Origin: Rhabditoides inermis
Taxonomy: Eukaryota; Nematoda; Chromadorea; Rhabditida; Rhabditidae
DNA: 64,000 bases
Assembly: GCA_963966185.1 (NCBI GenBank)
Contig: CAWZYM010000308.1
Coordinates: forward strand, 421,001-485,000
Direction of reading: 5' to 3'
Shown here: piece after piece, positions 28,409 through 38,132 of the stretch
Position numbering within the stretch: the stretch's first letter is position 1
Layout of the letters: each line of letters begins with the position of its first letter
Notes under the pieces: model-generated
What the model was told of the DNA's origin: nothing
The model's database searches: none
What the model saw: only the letters and a program-made list of their open reading frames with translations
Made by a program: the position numbers and the translations under genes

Positions 28409-30080
28409 CGCATATTTTCTTGAAGCACACTGTAGACTCTGTAGTCACTCCAATCTTTCTCCTCTTCCAGCAGTCTCTTTCCGCGTGTGTCGTTCCTCCT
28501 ATATGGAAGATAGGGTATGTGAGACCCATCCACAAGGGTGGGTCCCAGAGTGAGGTAGTCAACTACCGTCCCATTGCTCTCACTGCCACACTTTCCAAAC
28601 TGCTGGAGAGGATTTGCGCGGCGCAGATGACAGAGCACTTTGAAAAACACTGTCTTCTCACCTCTCGCCAATTCGGTTTCCGCGCGGGCCGATCCACATG
28701 CGCACAGCTCGTTGAGTGTCATGCCCAGTGGTCGCGTGATCTCACCGACGGGCAAGTAGTCGACTGCCTTTATGTAGATTACAAAAAGGCGTTTGATTGC
28801 ATAAATCATTCCATGTTGTTCAAGAAGCTCCACTCACTTGGTGTTCGCGGCAGTGCACTCGCGTGGATCAAATCTTTTCTGTGCGATAGAACAACGCGTG
28901 TACTTGTCAGTCAGTGTCTATCCTCCCCACGCACTGTGAATTGCGGTGTTCCTCAGGGGAGCTGTCTCGGGCCTCTTCTTTTCAATGTATTTATTAACAA
29001 CATTGTCGACTGTTTGCCGGACTATGTTCGCTGCGCATTGTATGCTGACGATTTGAAAGTGTCCTACGCGTTCTGTCCCCTCGATCTCACCGCGCGCACT
29101 AAGTTTCAGCAAGCAGTCGACTGTGTTTCTGAGTGGTCGATTGAGTGGGGTCTTACCATATCTGCTAGCAAAACACAGGTTCTTCACTTGGGCAAGCGAA
29201 ATCCGCTGTATGCATATTCACTTGGCACAGTGACTCTAGAAACCCCTGAGTGTGTTAAAGATCTTGGTGTGTATATCTCTACTCGCCTTTCTTTCGATGA
29301 CTACATTAAACGCATTGTCGATCGCACACTTTGGGGAATCAATGACTTCCTAAGAGCATACCGTACTCGCAGCTTAGCCGTTCTTTGCAAAGCATTTGTG
29401 ACATATTATCGCTGTAAGCTGGAGTACTGTACTGAGCTCTGGAATCCCACCGATGTGCGCTCAGTGAATCTTATTGAGGGCGTTCAACGGTATTTCACCA
29501 GACGAATCTGCCATAGAAATGGCATTTTCAATCTAGGATACTCTGCCAGACTCTGCCTGCTAGGCTTGGAGACTCTCGAGTCACGACGAGCAGTCAATGA
29601 TATTGCCTACATACATAAAATTGTACACGGTCGCACCGTCTTTGACTCATCCGCCATCTATAATATCATATCCACATCATCGAGACACTCTCACTGCCAC
29701 CGAATCGTACCCTCTTTTGATCCGTCCGTTAGAACACAGACATTCATTCACCGCAAGTTTCGAATATGGAATTCCTTACCATCTAACATTATAGCTATCA
29801 GAGACACCGGTTCTTTCAAAGAGGAGGTTAGAAAATGCATGATTGAACCATCTCGCATCCGCGCTTCCTGATCGATACGGGTACGGTCTCCCCAGTATAT
29901 GTAACAGAGTACATTCATTTCATATACATATGTCTGTTGTATTGTCCCATACGCATTTGTATCTGTTTTACCATTCTTTGATTTGATCTTAATCACAAAT
30001 ACGTTGCACCACTTATTACAGCCACACATTTTTGTCCCCATATGTTTTCTGAATACGCAATGATAAATAATTGAAATTGA
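28409..30080 (+). mobile_element. 5'-truncated CR1/jockey-like LINE
   Basis: Inserted in satellite. The left junction is abrupt and falls at the start of the reverse transcriptase domain, so the endonuclease and first ORF are missing, which is typical of 5' truncation on insertion. The 3' untranslated region (29872-30080) ends in a short TTGAAA-type repeat, the kind of tail seen in CR1/L2 elements, followed at once by satellite. I see no clear target-site duplication because the target is repetitive. Confidence 0.85.
28420..29871 (+). CDS. LINE reverse transcriptase (5'-truncated)
   Basis: Open frame of about 483 codons encoding the reverse transcriptase and C-terminal region of a CR1/jockey-type LINE. 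Visible motifs in order: the K-x-G region with PIHKGG near residue 38, NYRPIAL, FGFRAGRST, motif A YVDYKKAFD, motif B GVPQGSCLGPLLFN, and the catalytic ALYADDLK box. A C-terminal tail with KFRIWNSLP-like sequence follows, as usual in this clade. The frame has no internal stop, so this copy is young or recently functional in trans. It opens at the junction (about 28409) without an upstream ATG; the listed start is a TTG, so true initiation was upstream in the missing part. The enzyme would reverse-transcribe its RNA at a nicked target, but this copy lacks the endonuclease. Confidence 0.9.
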   Translation: MKHTVDSVVTPIFLLFQQSLSACVVPPIWKIGYVRPIHKGGSQSEVVNYRPIALTATLSKLLERICAAQMTEHFEKHCLLTSRQFGFRAGRSTCAQLVECHAQWSRDLTDGQVVDCLYVDYKKAFDCINHSMLFKKLHSLGVRGSALAWIKSFLCDRTTRVLVSQCLSSPRTVNCGVPQGSCLGPLLFNVFINNIVDCLPDYVRCALYADDLKVSYAFCPLDLTARTKFQQAVDCVSEWSIEWGLTISASKTQVLHLGKRNPLYAYSLGTVTLETPECVKDLGVYISTRLSFDDYIKRIVDRTLWGINDFLRAYRTRSLAVLCKAFVTYYRCKLEYCTELWNPTDVRSVNLIEGVQRYFTRRICHRNGIFNLGYSARLCLLGLETLESRRAVNDIAYIHKIVHGRTVFDSSAIYNIISTSSRHSHCHRIVPSFDPSVRTQTFIHRKFRIWNSLPSNIIAIRDTGSFKEEVRKCMIEPSRIRAS

Positions 30081-30838
30081 AAATGAATCTCATATGAGAC
30101 TCACATGAATCTCATATGAGACTCACATGAATCTCATATGAGACTCACAGGAATCTCATATGAGACTCACATGAATCTCATATGAGACTCCAATGAGTCT
30201 CATATGTGACTCACAGGAATCTCATATGAGACTCACAGGAATCTCATATGAGACTCACATGAATATCATATGAGACTCACATGAATCTCATATGAGACTC
30301 ACATGAATCTCATATGAGACTCCAATGAATCTCATATGAGACTCACAGGAATCTCATATGAGACTCACATGAATCTCATATGAGACTCCAATGAGTCTCA
30401 TATGTGACTCACAGGAATCTCATATGAGACTCCAATGAATCTCATATGAGACTCACAGGAATCTCATATGAGACTCACATGAATCTCATATGAGACTCAC
30501 ATGAATCTCATATGAGACTATGAGAAATCTCATATGAATCTCATATGAGACTCACATGAATTCCATATGAGACTTACAGGAATCTCATATGAGACTCACA
30601 GGAATCTCATATGAGACTATGAGAAATCTCATATGAATCTCATATGAGACTCACATGAATTCCATATGAGACTCACAGGAATCTCATATGAGACTCACAG
30701 GAATCTCATATGAGACTCCAATGAATCTCATATGAGACTCACAGGAATCTCATATGAGACTCACAGGAATCTCATATGAGACTCACAGGAATCTCATATG
30801 AGACTCACAGGAATCTCATATGAGACTCCTGTGAGTCT
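30081..30838. repeat. 22-bp satellite array, block 5
   Basis: Satellite between the LINE tail and the DIRS-like element. The junction at 30826-30838 (partial inverted monomer, then recombinase sequence) is the same as at 5674-5686, and the preceding monomers match 5441-5660 in order. Confidence 0.95.
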
Positions 30839-31800
30839 CCCCGCTCTCTGGATCGATGCCGCTTCCACTCCACTCGCAGCCATTGCGGTAGCCTTTCCAG
30901 CTCTCAGTCGGTGAGGGGTGAGACGAGAAACATTGGCGCGCTCCGACAGGGCGACCAACTCGCGACGCACTGAGTCGGCGGACATTCTCCCTCCGCGGAA
31001 GTATCTGAACACCGGTCCCTCGTGCCTCTCTTCTGCGTCGAACTTCTTCCACTGCTCGAAGCCCTCGGTGCTGGAGCTGACGTATGTCGTCCTGCCGCGC
31101 GCAAGCTGGTCGTTCTTAGCTCGCACGACCCGTATTGAGAGAGTACCTAGAGAGTAATGGAGTGAGCAAGTGGTTATGGTAGCCAATGTTGTACCTGACG
31201 CAGAGTAGTCCAGGTGCTCCCAGTCCAAGTTGACAGTTTCGGAGAGTCGAAGCAGCTCGTGGAACGAGAGCCACGTTAGAGCCGCTGCTCTCCTGTCTCT
31301 CCTTGACAGCGAAAGTACCCGATTCAGTTCGCTCATGATGAAGGGCTTGTAGTGAATGACGCTCCTTCCTCTAGCTGCTGCTGCGATGGCGGCGCCCGCT
31401 ATCACTCCAAACCGTCCGACGAGGGGTGATAGACCGGCGACATCGCTATAAGGTGGGGGGAGTTAGAGCGGAAAACAGGATATCAACCGAACCTGGCGGC
31501 TGCCGCGACGACTCATAGCGACGACGCTGACGCTCCTTGTTTCCACTTGACAAGGAGGAAGGCGACCAGTGTCTCAGCGGTGTCGGGCGGGAGGTCCTTC
31601 TTGGCGGCGAACGCTCGCAGCTGCTTGATGGCGCTAGCGTAGGCGCGTCTGGTTGACGGGGCGACTCGGGCAGCGATAGCTGCGCGTGCAAGGTGTTCAG
31701 ACTCCTCTCCTGCTGCTACGCCAATGGCGGCGACAGCTCCAGCCAGGGGCTCTGTAAGACATGGGGGTGGGTGGGCAGGGAAAACAAAGAGAATGGAGAA
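30826..31800 (-). pseudogene. Tyrosine recombinase of the DIRS-like element, truncated
   Basis: Minus strand. The exon from about 31752 to 31493 follows a good 3' splice site (TCTTACAG) and encodes an Ala-rich helical N-terminal (core-binding) domain, as in phage-integrase-type enzymes. A GT-AG intron (31446-31492) has a CTAAC branch-like site. The catalytic exon (open frame 31405-30794) shows the box I Arg (LLR-x-SE) and box II HRLR. Two lesions: an in-frame TGA at the end of the first exon (about 31513), and replacement of everything after the QRAG motif by satellite, which removes the nucleophilic Tyr. In the family this enzyme inserts the circular DNA copy; here it cannot. Confidence 0.85.
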
Positions 31801-31909
31801 TGGTGTATTTTCTCTCGGTGCGTGTTGTGGTATAGTGGGCTGCCACGCAGCGAGTAGGCTCCGCCCACATAGCGCCTCCCTCGTCTCGCTACGCAAACGA
31901 AATTGAATA
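31783..31909 (-). repeat. Direct repeat copy 2 of the DIRS-like element
   Basis: About 127 bp nearly identical to 34768-34900, with a core of more than 100 bp differing by about one base. It lies between the RNase H frame and the recombinase, as expected for an internal copy of a split direct repeat. Confidence 0.85.
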
Positions 31910-31987
31910 ATTTTCGCTCCATAAATTCCGTGAAAACTACAATTTCGACGCTTCGCAAAACAGGGAGGAACGGGCTAGAACACTTCC

Positions 31988-34108
31988 CTAAAGATCGGAG
32001 TTGAGGTAGATGATAGCGAAATCGAAATGCAGGCTAGGCGCCGCGAACAGCTCGTTCCCGCCTGTGCCGGGGTTGACGATGGCAGTACCGGGTGGAAAAA
32101 ACACGCGCAGCTTTGACGAAAGACCGCCAGTTACCCTTTCCGTCCTTCACCAATGGATATACGCAGCCAGCCCGACCGCCATAACGGGAAACCCAAAACT
32201 CCTTTGGTGCCCTGCTTCAGCATGAAACTCAACGCTTTCGCCGCCCACGCCGGTGGGGGAACTACTCACGCAACTCCCTCGGCCCACCACTCGACTGACC
32301 GAAAAGCGTCGGCTCCGACGGCTCCTGGTGCCGGGAAACGGGAGACGAATTTGGTGCAGATGGCGGTGAACTCGGAGGCGAACAGATCGACACTGAACGG
32401 GCCAAACTCGTTAGCGAAACTTTCGACCACCCAGCGTTGTATCCCCCAATCGTCCCTGTCTCTACGCCTACTCAGCTCGTCTGCAAGTGCGAGTTGTGCT
32501 CTCGGGAGCCACACTGGGGTGGCGTTCGCGTGAGCTGCGTGGAGAATGCGATTCGTTTCACGTGCCAAAGCGTTGAGAGCAGGAATCATGCTACCCTTGG
32601 ACAGAATAGCGACCGCGCTGGTGTTGTCCGACTGGATGCGTACGTTTTTGCCGCTCAGCTGCTTCACGCATGTCTCGACTCCAAAGAGTATGCCAGCCAG
32701 TTCTCGGTAGGTGCTAGACTGTCCTACTTCGCTCTCTACCAGGTTGCGAGAGCTGGTAAAAGTACCAAAGTTGCCTTCGCATACTATGCCTATGCCAGTA
32801 TCAGACGCGTCAGTAGAAAGGGTGACCTCGGGGGGGGGGGGGGAAGTGGAATACCAAACTGCTTAGGACATCCTGATGCCAATTTCTCTTCCCACCATAG
32901 TCCTTCTTCTCTCATCTCTCCTGACACTTGTACTCTGACCCACCGTGGATCTGTCCACTCGCCGCTTGTGCATCGGCCGCCGCCCTCTGAAGCTCCCTCG
33001 ACTCGCGCGTCGCCTCTGGAACGACGAGATAGAGGCTGATGAGAGTACCAATGAGAGATTGAAGTGAAGCGAGAGAGATAGAGCTCCTTCTGAGGAGGGG
33101 CACTTTGGAAAGTGTTGTCGACAATCTGTTGTCTGATGGAGTGACTACACCTTGCTGAAGGTTTATTCTGAAGCCTAGCCAAGTGATGATCTGAGTCGGC
33201 ACCAGAACGCACTTCTCCGTCGCCAACGAGACTCTCGCTCTTTTCAAATCCCCGGTGATAGCAGAGATGGCTTGTGCCACCTCGTCCGCAGAGTTCCCGA
33301 CAATGAGACCGTCGTCAAGGTAGAGAAAGACCTTGAAGCCTGAGGACCTCCATCTGGCGACGAGAGGCCTGAAGACCTTGGAGAAGATGTAGGGTGCCGG
33401 AGACAGGCCGAACGGTAATCCCCTCATCGCGAGCTCTTCGTCATTCCATCTAAAACCCATAAACTGGAGCGCGTCGTCTGCCATACGGAGGTGGTGGTAA
33501 CCGGACCTAAAATCAAAAGACGCTGCGAAGCCTCCTCGTGGCAGCGAGTCCCACGCCACCGATAGGTCCTCGTACTAAAATGACGACTTGGCCAGGCTCT
33601 CGTTGAGTCGCGACAAATCGAAAATGAGTCTCAGCTTGCCCGAGTTGTTCTCAACGACTGAGAGGGGACTCACTAGCGCCAGGTGCTGGAGAGGAACGAC
33701 GACCCCCGACTTCCGCAACGCTGCCACTTGTGTATCTACAAACTGCCGATGACGGATCGCTGATTCCCTATTGGGGCCTACGATTTCTACCGGAGGCGGA
33801 GAGACAAAATTGAGCGAGTAGCCCTGGCGGAGGACCTTAGCTATCCACGCTTCGACCGGAATCGATACCCAAAAATCAACGCAACGAGACACAGACACGA
33901 ACGGAGCCTCACCACTTCCTCCTTGAGATGACGACATCGCAGTGGCGGGCGTGGTGTCCGTCCCTGCCGCAGCGGAAGCAGGTCTCCCGCGCATGGTGAG
34001 GAGAACGAGATCTCCTACGGTCATCTCTGCGGGACGAGGAGCTTGAGGCGGAAGAGGGGCCCGAGCGGAAGGAGGAAGAGCTGAGGGCAGTGCTCCCCCT
34101 CCCCCCAC
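31988..34108 (-). pseudogene. DIRS-type reverse transcriptase-RNase H, broken
   Basis: Minus strand. The RT part contains the DIRS-type YLDD catalytic box (frame 33559-32912), preceded by SFDFRSGYHHL and GLPFGLSPAPYIF. The RNase H part follows (about 32835-32266), with Asp in STDAS, Glu in RELAGI, then SDNTSAV and ADELSR. A conserved tail with WWAEG and PPP follows to a stop at 31988. Lesions: an in-frame TAG at 33575-33577 just after the FDLSRLN region, at least one frameshift between about 33000 and 32912, another near a 14-G tract (32830-32843), and a TGA at 32266-32268. The start overlaps the gag-like frame in another phase, as in other DIRS elements. Confidence 0.85.
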
Positions 34109-34512
34109 GAAAGGGCTGGCGGGACGAAGTCGCTCCTCCCATGGCAGACAGCGCGAGCGCCATCTGGAGGGACGAGGATCCCTCCGCGGAGCCTCCAGTG
34201 AGCGCAGAGAGAGCTTTAACTCGGTCTGCCTGGACGAGAATATCCGGGTTGCGGTCGGCCTCCACCAACAGGGCGTTCCGCTCCTCGAGCAGCTTGGAGA
34301 CCTGCGAGATGAGCTTCTTACCCTCCTCGGTGGCTCCCTCGCTGGCCCCGTCGAGCAGGGAGAGTACTCGGTGATTGAGGGCAGTTTGCACCGTGTATGC
34401 TCGACAGAGGTGGGGGAGGCTGGCGCTCCACTCGCTGTGCCGGGGTGGCCATCTTCAGAATGTCACCGAGTTGGGCAAGAGTGACCTTTGTGAGGTCGAT
34501 TGAATCGGACAT
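33909..34512 (-). pseudogene. gag-like protein of the DIRS-like element, frameshifted
   Basis: Minus strand. It starts at an ATG at 34512 and shifts frame between about 34450 and 34391, after which a 160-codon frame runs to 33909. The product has a helical segment, a Ser/Gly/Arg-rich linker and one CCHC zinc knuckle of the form C-x2-C-x4-H-x4-C near the C-terminus. These features fit a nucleic-acid-binding capsid-like protein. The 3' end overlaps the reverse transcriptase frame by about 200 bases in a different phase. Confidence 0.75.
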
Positions 34513-34767
34513 CTAGTGGCTGTAATAGAACATTACACGAGAAAGCTCGACATAATTAACTCTAAACATAGGCGTAATGCGAGTATACAAAATTGCTGGC
34601 CTAAAATTCGAATGCTTGAAAAGGTAGTTATATTCGGGTCTGATGAGAAAAAACGCTAGGATGATTGTATAGAGTGATGAACGACGTGACGAAAAATTAC
34701 AACGCTATCGTAAATTTAAAAAAAAACACGTAGGACTAAATCGCAGCAAATAGAAACAGCCGCACAC

Positions 34768-34900
34768 GAACAAAGAGAACCGTAGAATGGTATATTTTCT
34801 CTCGGTGCGTGTTGTGGTATAGTGGGCTGCCACGCAGCGAGTAGGCTCCGCCCACATAGCGCCTCCCTCGTCTCGCTACGCAAACGAAATTGAATAATTT
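34768..34900 (-). repeat. Direct repeat copy 1 of the DIRS-like element
   Basis: Matches 31783-31909 in the same orientation. It lies upstream of the gag-like start codon, so it probably marks the 5' terminal region of the element and may carry its promoter (inference). Sequence beyond 34900 no longer matches. Confidence 0.8.
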
Positions 34901-35798
34901 CCTGAATGATAAAGTCCCTTCCAATTCTCCAGTTCTGAAGGCGTGCGAATAGTGTCGTCGCATAAAAATCTCTCTGTTACTATGAATATTAATGCAACAT
35001 GACCATGCGGGAATGGTAGACAATATTTTTCTCTACCATTCTGTGAAAACTGTATTTCAAAACAATTCGAAATACGCGACTTCGTTCCTTGACGCAAACA
35101 CCACCATCGCTGACACCGTTCTAGAACGTGACATTTTTGAAATTCGATTTTCACTAGTCTATAGATAAAAATATGGCGATTACTGTTCACATTGTCACGG
35201 AATTTATTTCATGCTCGTAGTGCCATGAATTAGAATTCAAATAAAACCATTAGTGCGCAAGCTCCTGGAAAATTGGAGACGAGTTTAACACGCAATCAAA
35301 TCTTCTCAAGCCATGCTTCTTTCTCTCTTTTTTTCTTCCTCTCTCTTAGTCTCCCCATTCCTCTCCTTTCCCCCCCCCTCTCTCTCACTCTCTCGCTCTC
35401 ACTCTTTCTCTCTCTCTCTCCCTCTATCTCTCGCTATCTCTATCGCTATCTCTCTCTATCCCTCTACTTGCTGAATACAACCTGTTTAGTACTATGGAAA
35501 CATCATATCAAATCTAGATGCACAAAAACGAAAACGTCAAAAAAAAAGAGATTTCCGCTTTCTTTTACAGCTGAAAAATGATCGAAATCGCTCGTTTTAA
35601 GTTCAGTGGCCGCCTCATTAGACTAATCAACGCGCAAAACACAGGCGCTAATTAGACTAATTGGCCGGATGTTCACTCGCCCCTCATTTACATACGCTGA
35701 CGTGCGTCTGACGTGAGGGGTGGGACAGACGGCTGTGCGCAAATCGAAAACAACATTCGATCGATAGTCTGATCTTACTCCCAATATTCTGATCGACC
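34901..35798. other. Intergenic region, AT-rich with pyrimidine microsatellite
   Basis: No gene seen. Holds a CT-rich low-complexity tract (about 35318-35465), a short TTAGACTAAT repeat near 35617 and 35653, and the presumed promoter of gene A. The frames at 34876-35190 and 35273-35581 have no motif or splice context. Confidence 0.6.
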
Positions 35799-37958
35799 AT
35801 GTCCAATCTACCGTACTTTGTCGCCGAGCTACCGCCCACTCTGTCTGACAACAAGCGACTCGCCATCGTACACGTGAGTATCAATCGATATCGATCGGTT
35901 TGATTGGCACCGGTAATGCATTGCAGTTCTTCGCATCGTTCGGCATCCAGTCTGCCTTCTTCTGTCGTGATGTCTCGTTCGGACAGGAGTTGGACACACT
36001 CCGGGACTGTCTCCGCAAGCAGCAGCACCTCAAGGCCTGGGCGGACAACCTCCGCCAGCTACAGTCGCAGCAGGTACGCTATCTATGAGGGATTGATGAC
36101 GTCACTGAGCGCAGGGCTGCACCCTGTCGTTTGGCGATGTGGCGATGCCGTCTGGCACAGCTGACATGCCAGCGTCCACTCTCAACCGACTGCCAGAGAA
36201 GACCAACCAAGAGATGATCGCTCCAGACACCAAGTCTGTCACCGTCCCAGACACCGTAGACAAGGTGGGCGAATCTCTTCATATTATTGATTGGGATCTC
36301 GATTATTGATTGATTGCAGTCGACTGACTCGCCTACTCCTCCTACACCAGCCCCTACTACTTTTCCTTCTCCCACTCCCTCCACTGTCTCCGTCGCCCCT
36401 TCCTATCCCGGCAATCCCATCAACTTCAAGTGCGAGGTACGCTTCTTGATAGGTTATCGATTGATATCGATCGCTTTTTGATAGGTTATCGATTATTATC
36501 GATCGCTTCTTAATAAGTTATCGATTGATATCGATCGCTTCTTGATAGGTTATTGATTGATATCGATCGTTTCTTGATAGGTTATCGATTGATTTCGATC
36601 GCTTGCAGGTGTGCTCTCAGCCTCTTCTCAGGGCGTCTCTTCTGCATGTCTACACCCACATCACAGAGAGCCGATTCGCATGCACAGAGTGCAGCTACGA
36701 GACAAATAGTACGTCGATACCGTATACCTCCTCATATTCTACCGTATATCTTACCATAACATACCGTATTCTCAGGTGGTCTCGGTAAGATCACGCACCA
36801 CGCATGGCACCGCATGATCAGCCGCGTCACCACCGACAGCAACGTGGGTGGTCTTGTTTACTTTTGTTTACCTGTTTACTCTTTTCAGTATCGTCGCGCG
36901 TGCATCCGCATGTTCCGCAGCTGTTTCCCGGACTCACCCGTACCCAATCTGCCCCCATTCCAAGGAGTGGTAGTGGAGAAGGAGCAGGAGCAGGCGAAGG
37001 AGGGAGAGGAGGAGGTGGGTGACTGTACTACTTGGGTTACTGTACTGTCACCTTTGAGGGTCCTGCTATGAAACGGTCGTGCCCAGTTGCTCCCGAGGAG
37101 ATCAGCCAGGAGATCAAACCCGCTGCACCCGCTGTCCCTACTCCCGCCACTCCATCTGCGAAGCCCGATCCGGACGGTCAACCCATGGTCGTGTGTGTGG
37201 TGAGTGGGGTACTGTAGCTGTCAGTGTAGACTACTGTAGTTGTTGTCGTCACACTGTAACCTTGTCTCATTGCAGATCTGCCACCCCTCGTCCTCCCCCC
37301 TGTTCCGTCTGTCGGTGCGTGGCTCTGCTGCTCTCCTGTCTGACTCTCTCCAACACGCCCATCTACACATGCCCCTCCCCCGGTTCGCGTGCTGGACCTG
37401 CGGATTCAACCCTGTCGGTCAGTACTCAAAGGTTACTGTAGTTTATCATTGTTTACTGTATTTAGTTATTATTTTGTGCTACTTTAGTAGTCAGGGTTAC
37501 TGTAGTCTGATTCTGGGTTACTGTAGGTGCGTCGCGGAACCAGCTGTTCGAGCACTCGCTCTACCTCAACCACTTTGTCGGTGATCGGATGGCGGGTGAC
37601 GAGAAGGCGAGTCTCTCTCTCTCCTCTCTCTCCCTCCCTCCCTCCCTCTCTCTCTCTCTCTTTCTCTCTTTTCTCTCGCCCCTCTCCCCCCCTCCCTCCC
37701 TCCCTCCCTCCCTCCCTCCCTCCCTCCCTCCCTCCCTCCCTCCCTCCCTATCTCTCTCTCTCACACACACACACACCCTCTCTCACTCCCTCGTTTCAGT
37801 TCCTTGTGAAGTTGCTGCAGTGGCACAGGGCGTGTTTTCCTTACTCTCCCCTTCCGTCCATCAACCAGTCCGACAGTGGAGCAGGAGGAGCAGTGGGAGT
37901 GGGAGAAGCCGGAGAAGAAGAAGGAGTCCGTGTCAAGCAAGAGATTGTGGAGGAGTAG
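35799..37958 (+). CDS. Gene A: clustered zinc-finger family member with two modules
   Basis: Eleven exons: 35799-35873, 35927-36073, 36115-36264, 36320-36436, 36609-36708, 36776-36843, 36889-37014, 37059-37199, 37276-37417, 37527-37606, 37800-37958; 434 residues. Residues 1-60 form the family N-terminal domain (FVAELP near 7, then a VSFGQEL box near 45). A Pro/Thr-rich linker leads to module 1 (about 161-241: C-x2-C-x10-H-x3-H, then C-x2-C-x12-H), closing with FRSCFPDSPVP. An acidic and Pro-rich linker leads to module 2 (about 307-400, first finger with a long loop), closing with HRACFPYSPLP. The last residues are acidic and contain a VKQE sequence of the SUMO-site type. Intron 10 has a GC donor and a CCCT microsatellite. 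AATAAA lies at 38060. Function unknown; paired fingers suggest nucleic-acid binding. The acceptor at 37058 (TTTGAG) is the weakest splice call. Confidence 0.8.
36440..36599 (+). repeat. Five tandem 32-bp repeats in gene A intron 4
   Basis: Five copies of a 32-bp unit (CGCTTCTTGATAGG then TTATCGATTGATATCGAT) start 3 nt after the 5' splice site and run to the 3' splice signal. The ATCGAT core also occurs singly in many other introns of the cluster. Confidence 0.9.
37607..37799 (+). repeat. CT/CCCT microsatellite filling gene A intron 10
   Basis: The intron begins with GCGAGT rather than GT and is almost wholly TCTC and CCCT repeat, then CA repeat, before TTTCAG. Neighbouring exons join in frame across it, so a GC-AG intron is likely. 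Confidence 0.75.
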
Positions 37959-38059
37959 TATGTGTTATAGCGATAGATTAGTTTAGATTCTATAGATTAG
38001 CATTAGTAGTAGTTTGTGTTTGTTTGTGTCGTGGTTCCAGTCCAGTGATTTCAAATTTG

Positions 38060-38065
38060 AATAAA
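38060..38065 (+). terminator. Polyadenylation signal of gene A
   Basis: AATAAA 102 nt after the gene A stop and only 68 nt before the gene B start, with T/G-rich sequence after it. The tight spacing is what a polycistronic pair with trans-splicing would show (inference). Confidence 0.55.
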
Positions 38066-38132
38066 CGTGTTGTTTTCTCGTGTCTGTCCTTCCCTCGTCA
38101 TTTCCCTCGTTTCTCCTCTCCTCGCCTGTCCA

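Larger units (their letters stand above)
30839..34900 (-). mobile_element. DIRS/PAT-like tyrosine-recombinase retroelement, defective
   Basis: On the minus strand, in order: a copy of a direct repeat of about 130 bp (34768-34900), a gag-like frame with a CCHC knuckle, a reverse transcriptase-RNase H frame, the second copy of the direct repeat (31783-31909), and a tyrosine recombinase split by a 47-bp intron. This gene content defines the DIRS order. Direct repeats flanking the gag-RT part suggest the split-direct-repeat layout of PAT-like elements (inference). The recombinase end is cut off by satellite. Stops and frameshifts occur in every frame, so the copy is not autonomous. Confidence 0.85.

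Noticed and set aside
28399..28833. 144-codon minus-strand frame
   Set aside because: Antisense shadow of the LINE reverse transcriptase, which has clear motifs on the plus strand.
35273..35581. 102-codon plus-strand frame
   Set aside because: Translation of a CT microsatellite; no acceptor, donor or conserved context.
37527..37981. Ser/Pro-repeat frames of 130-143 codons
   Set aside because: They read through the CCCT intron of gene A; the flanking exons join in a different frame to conserved module sequence.
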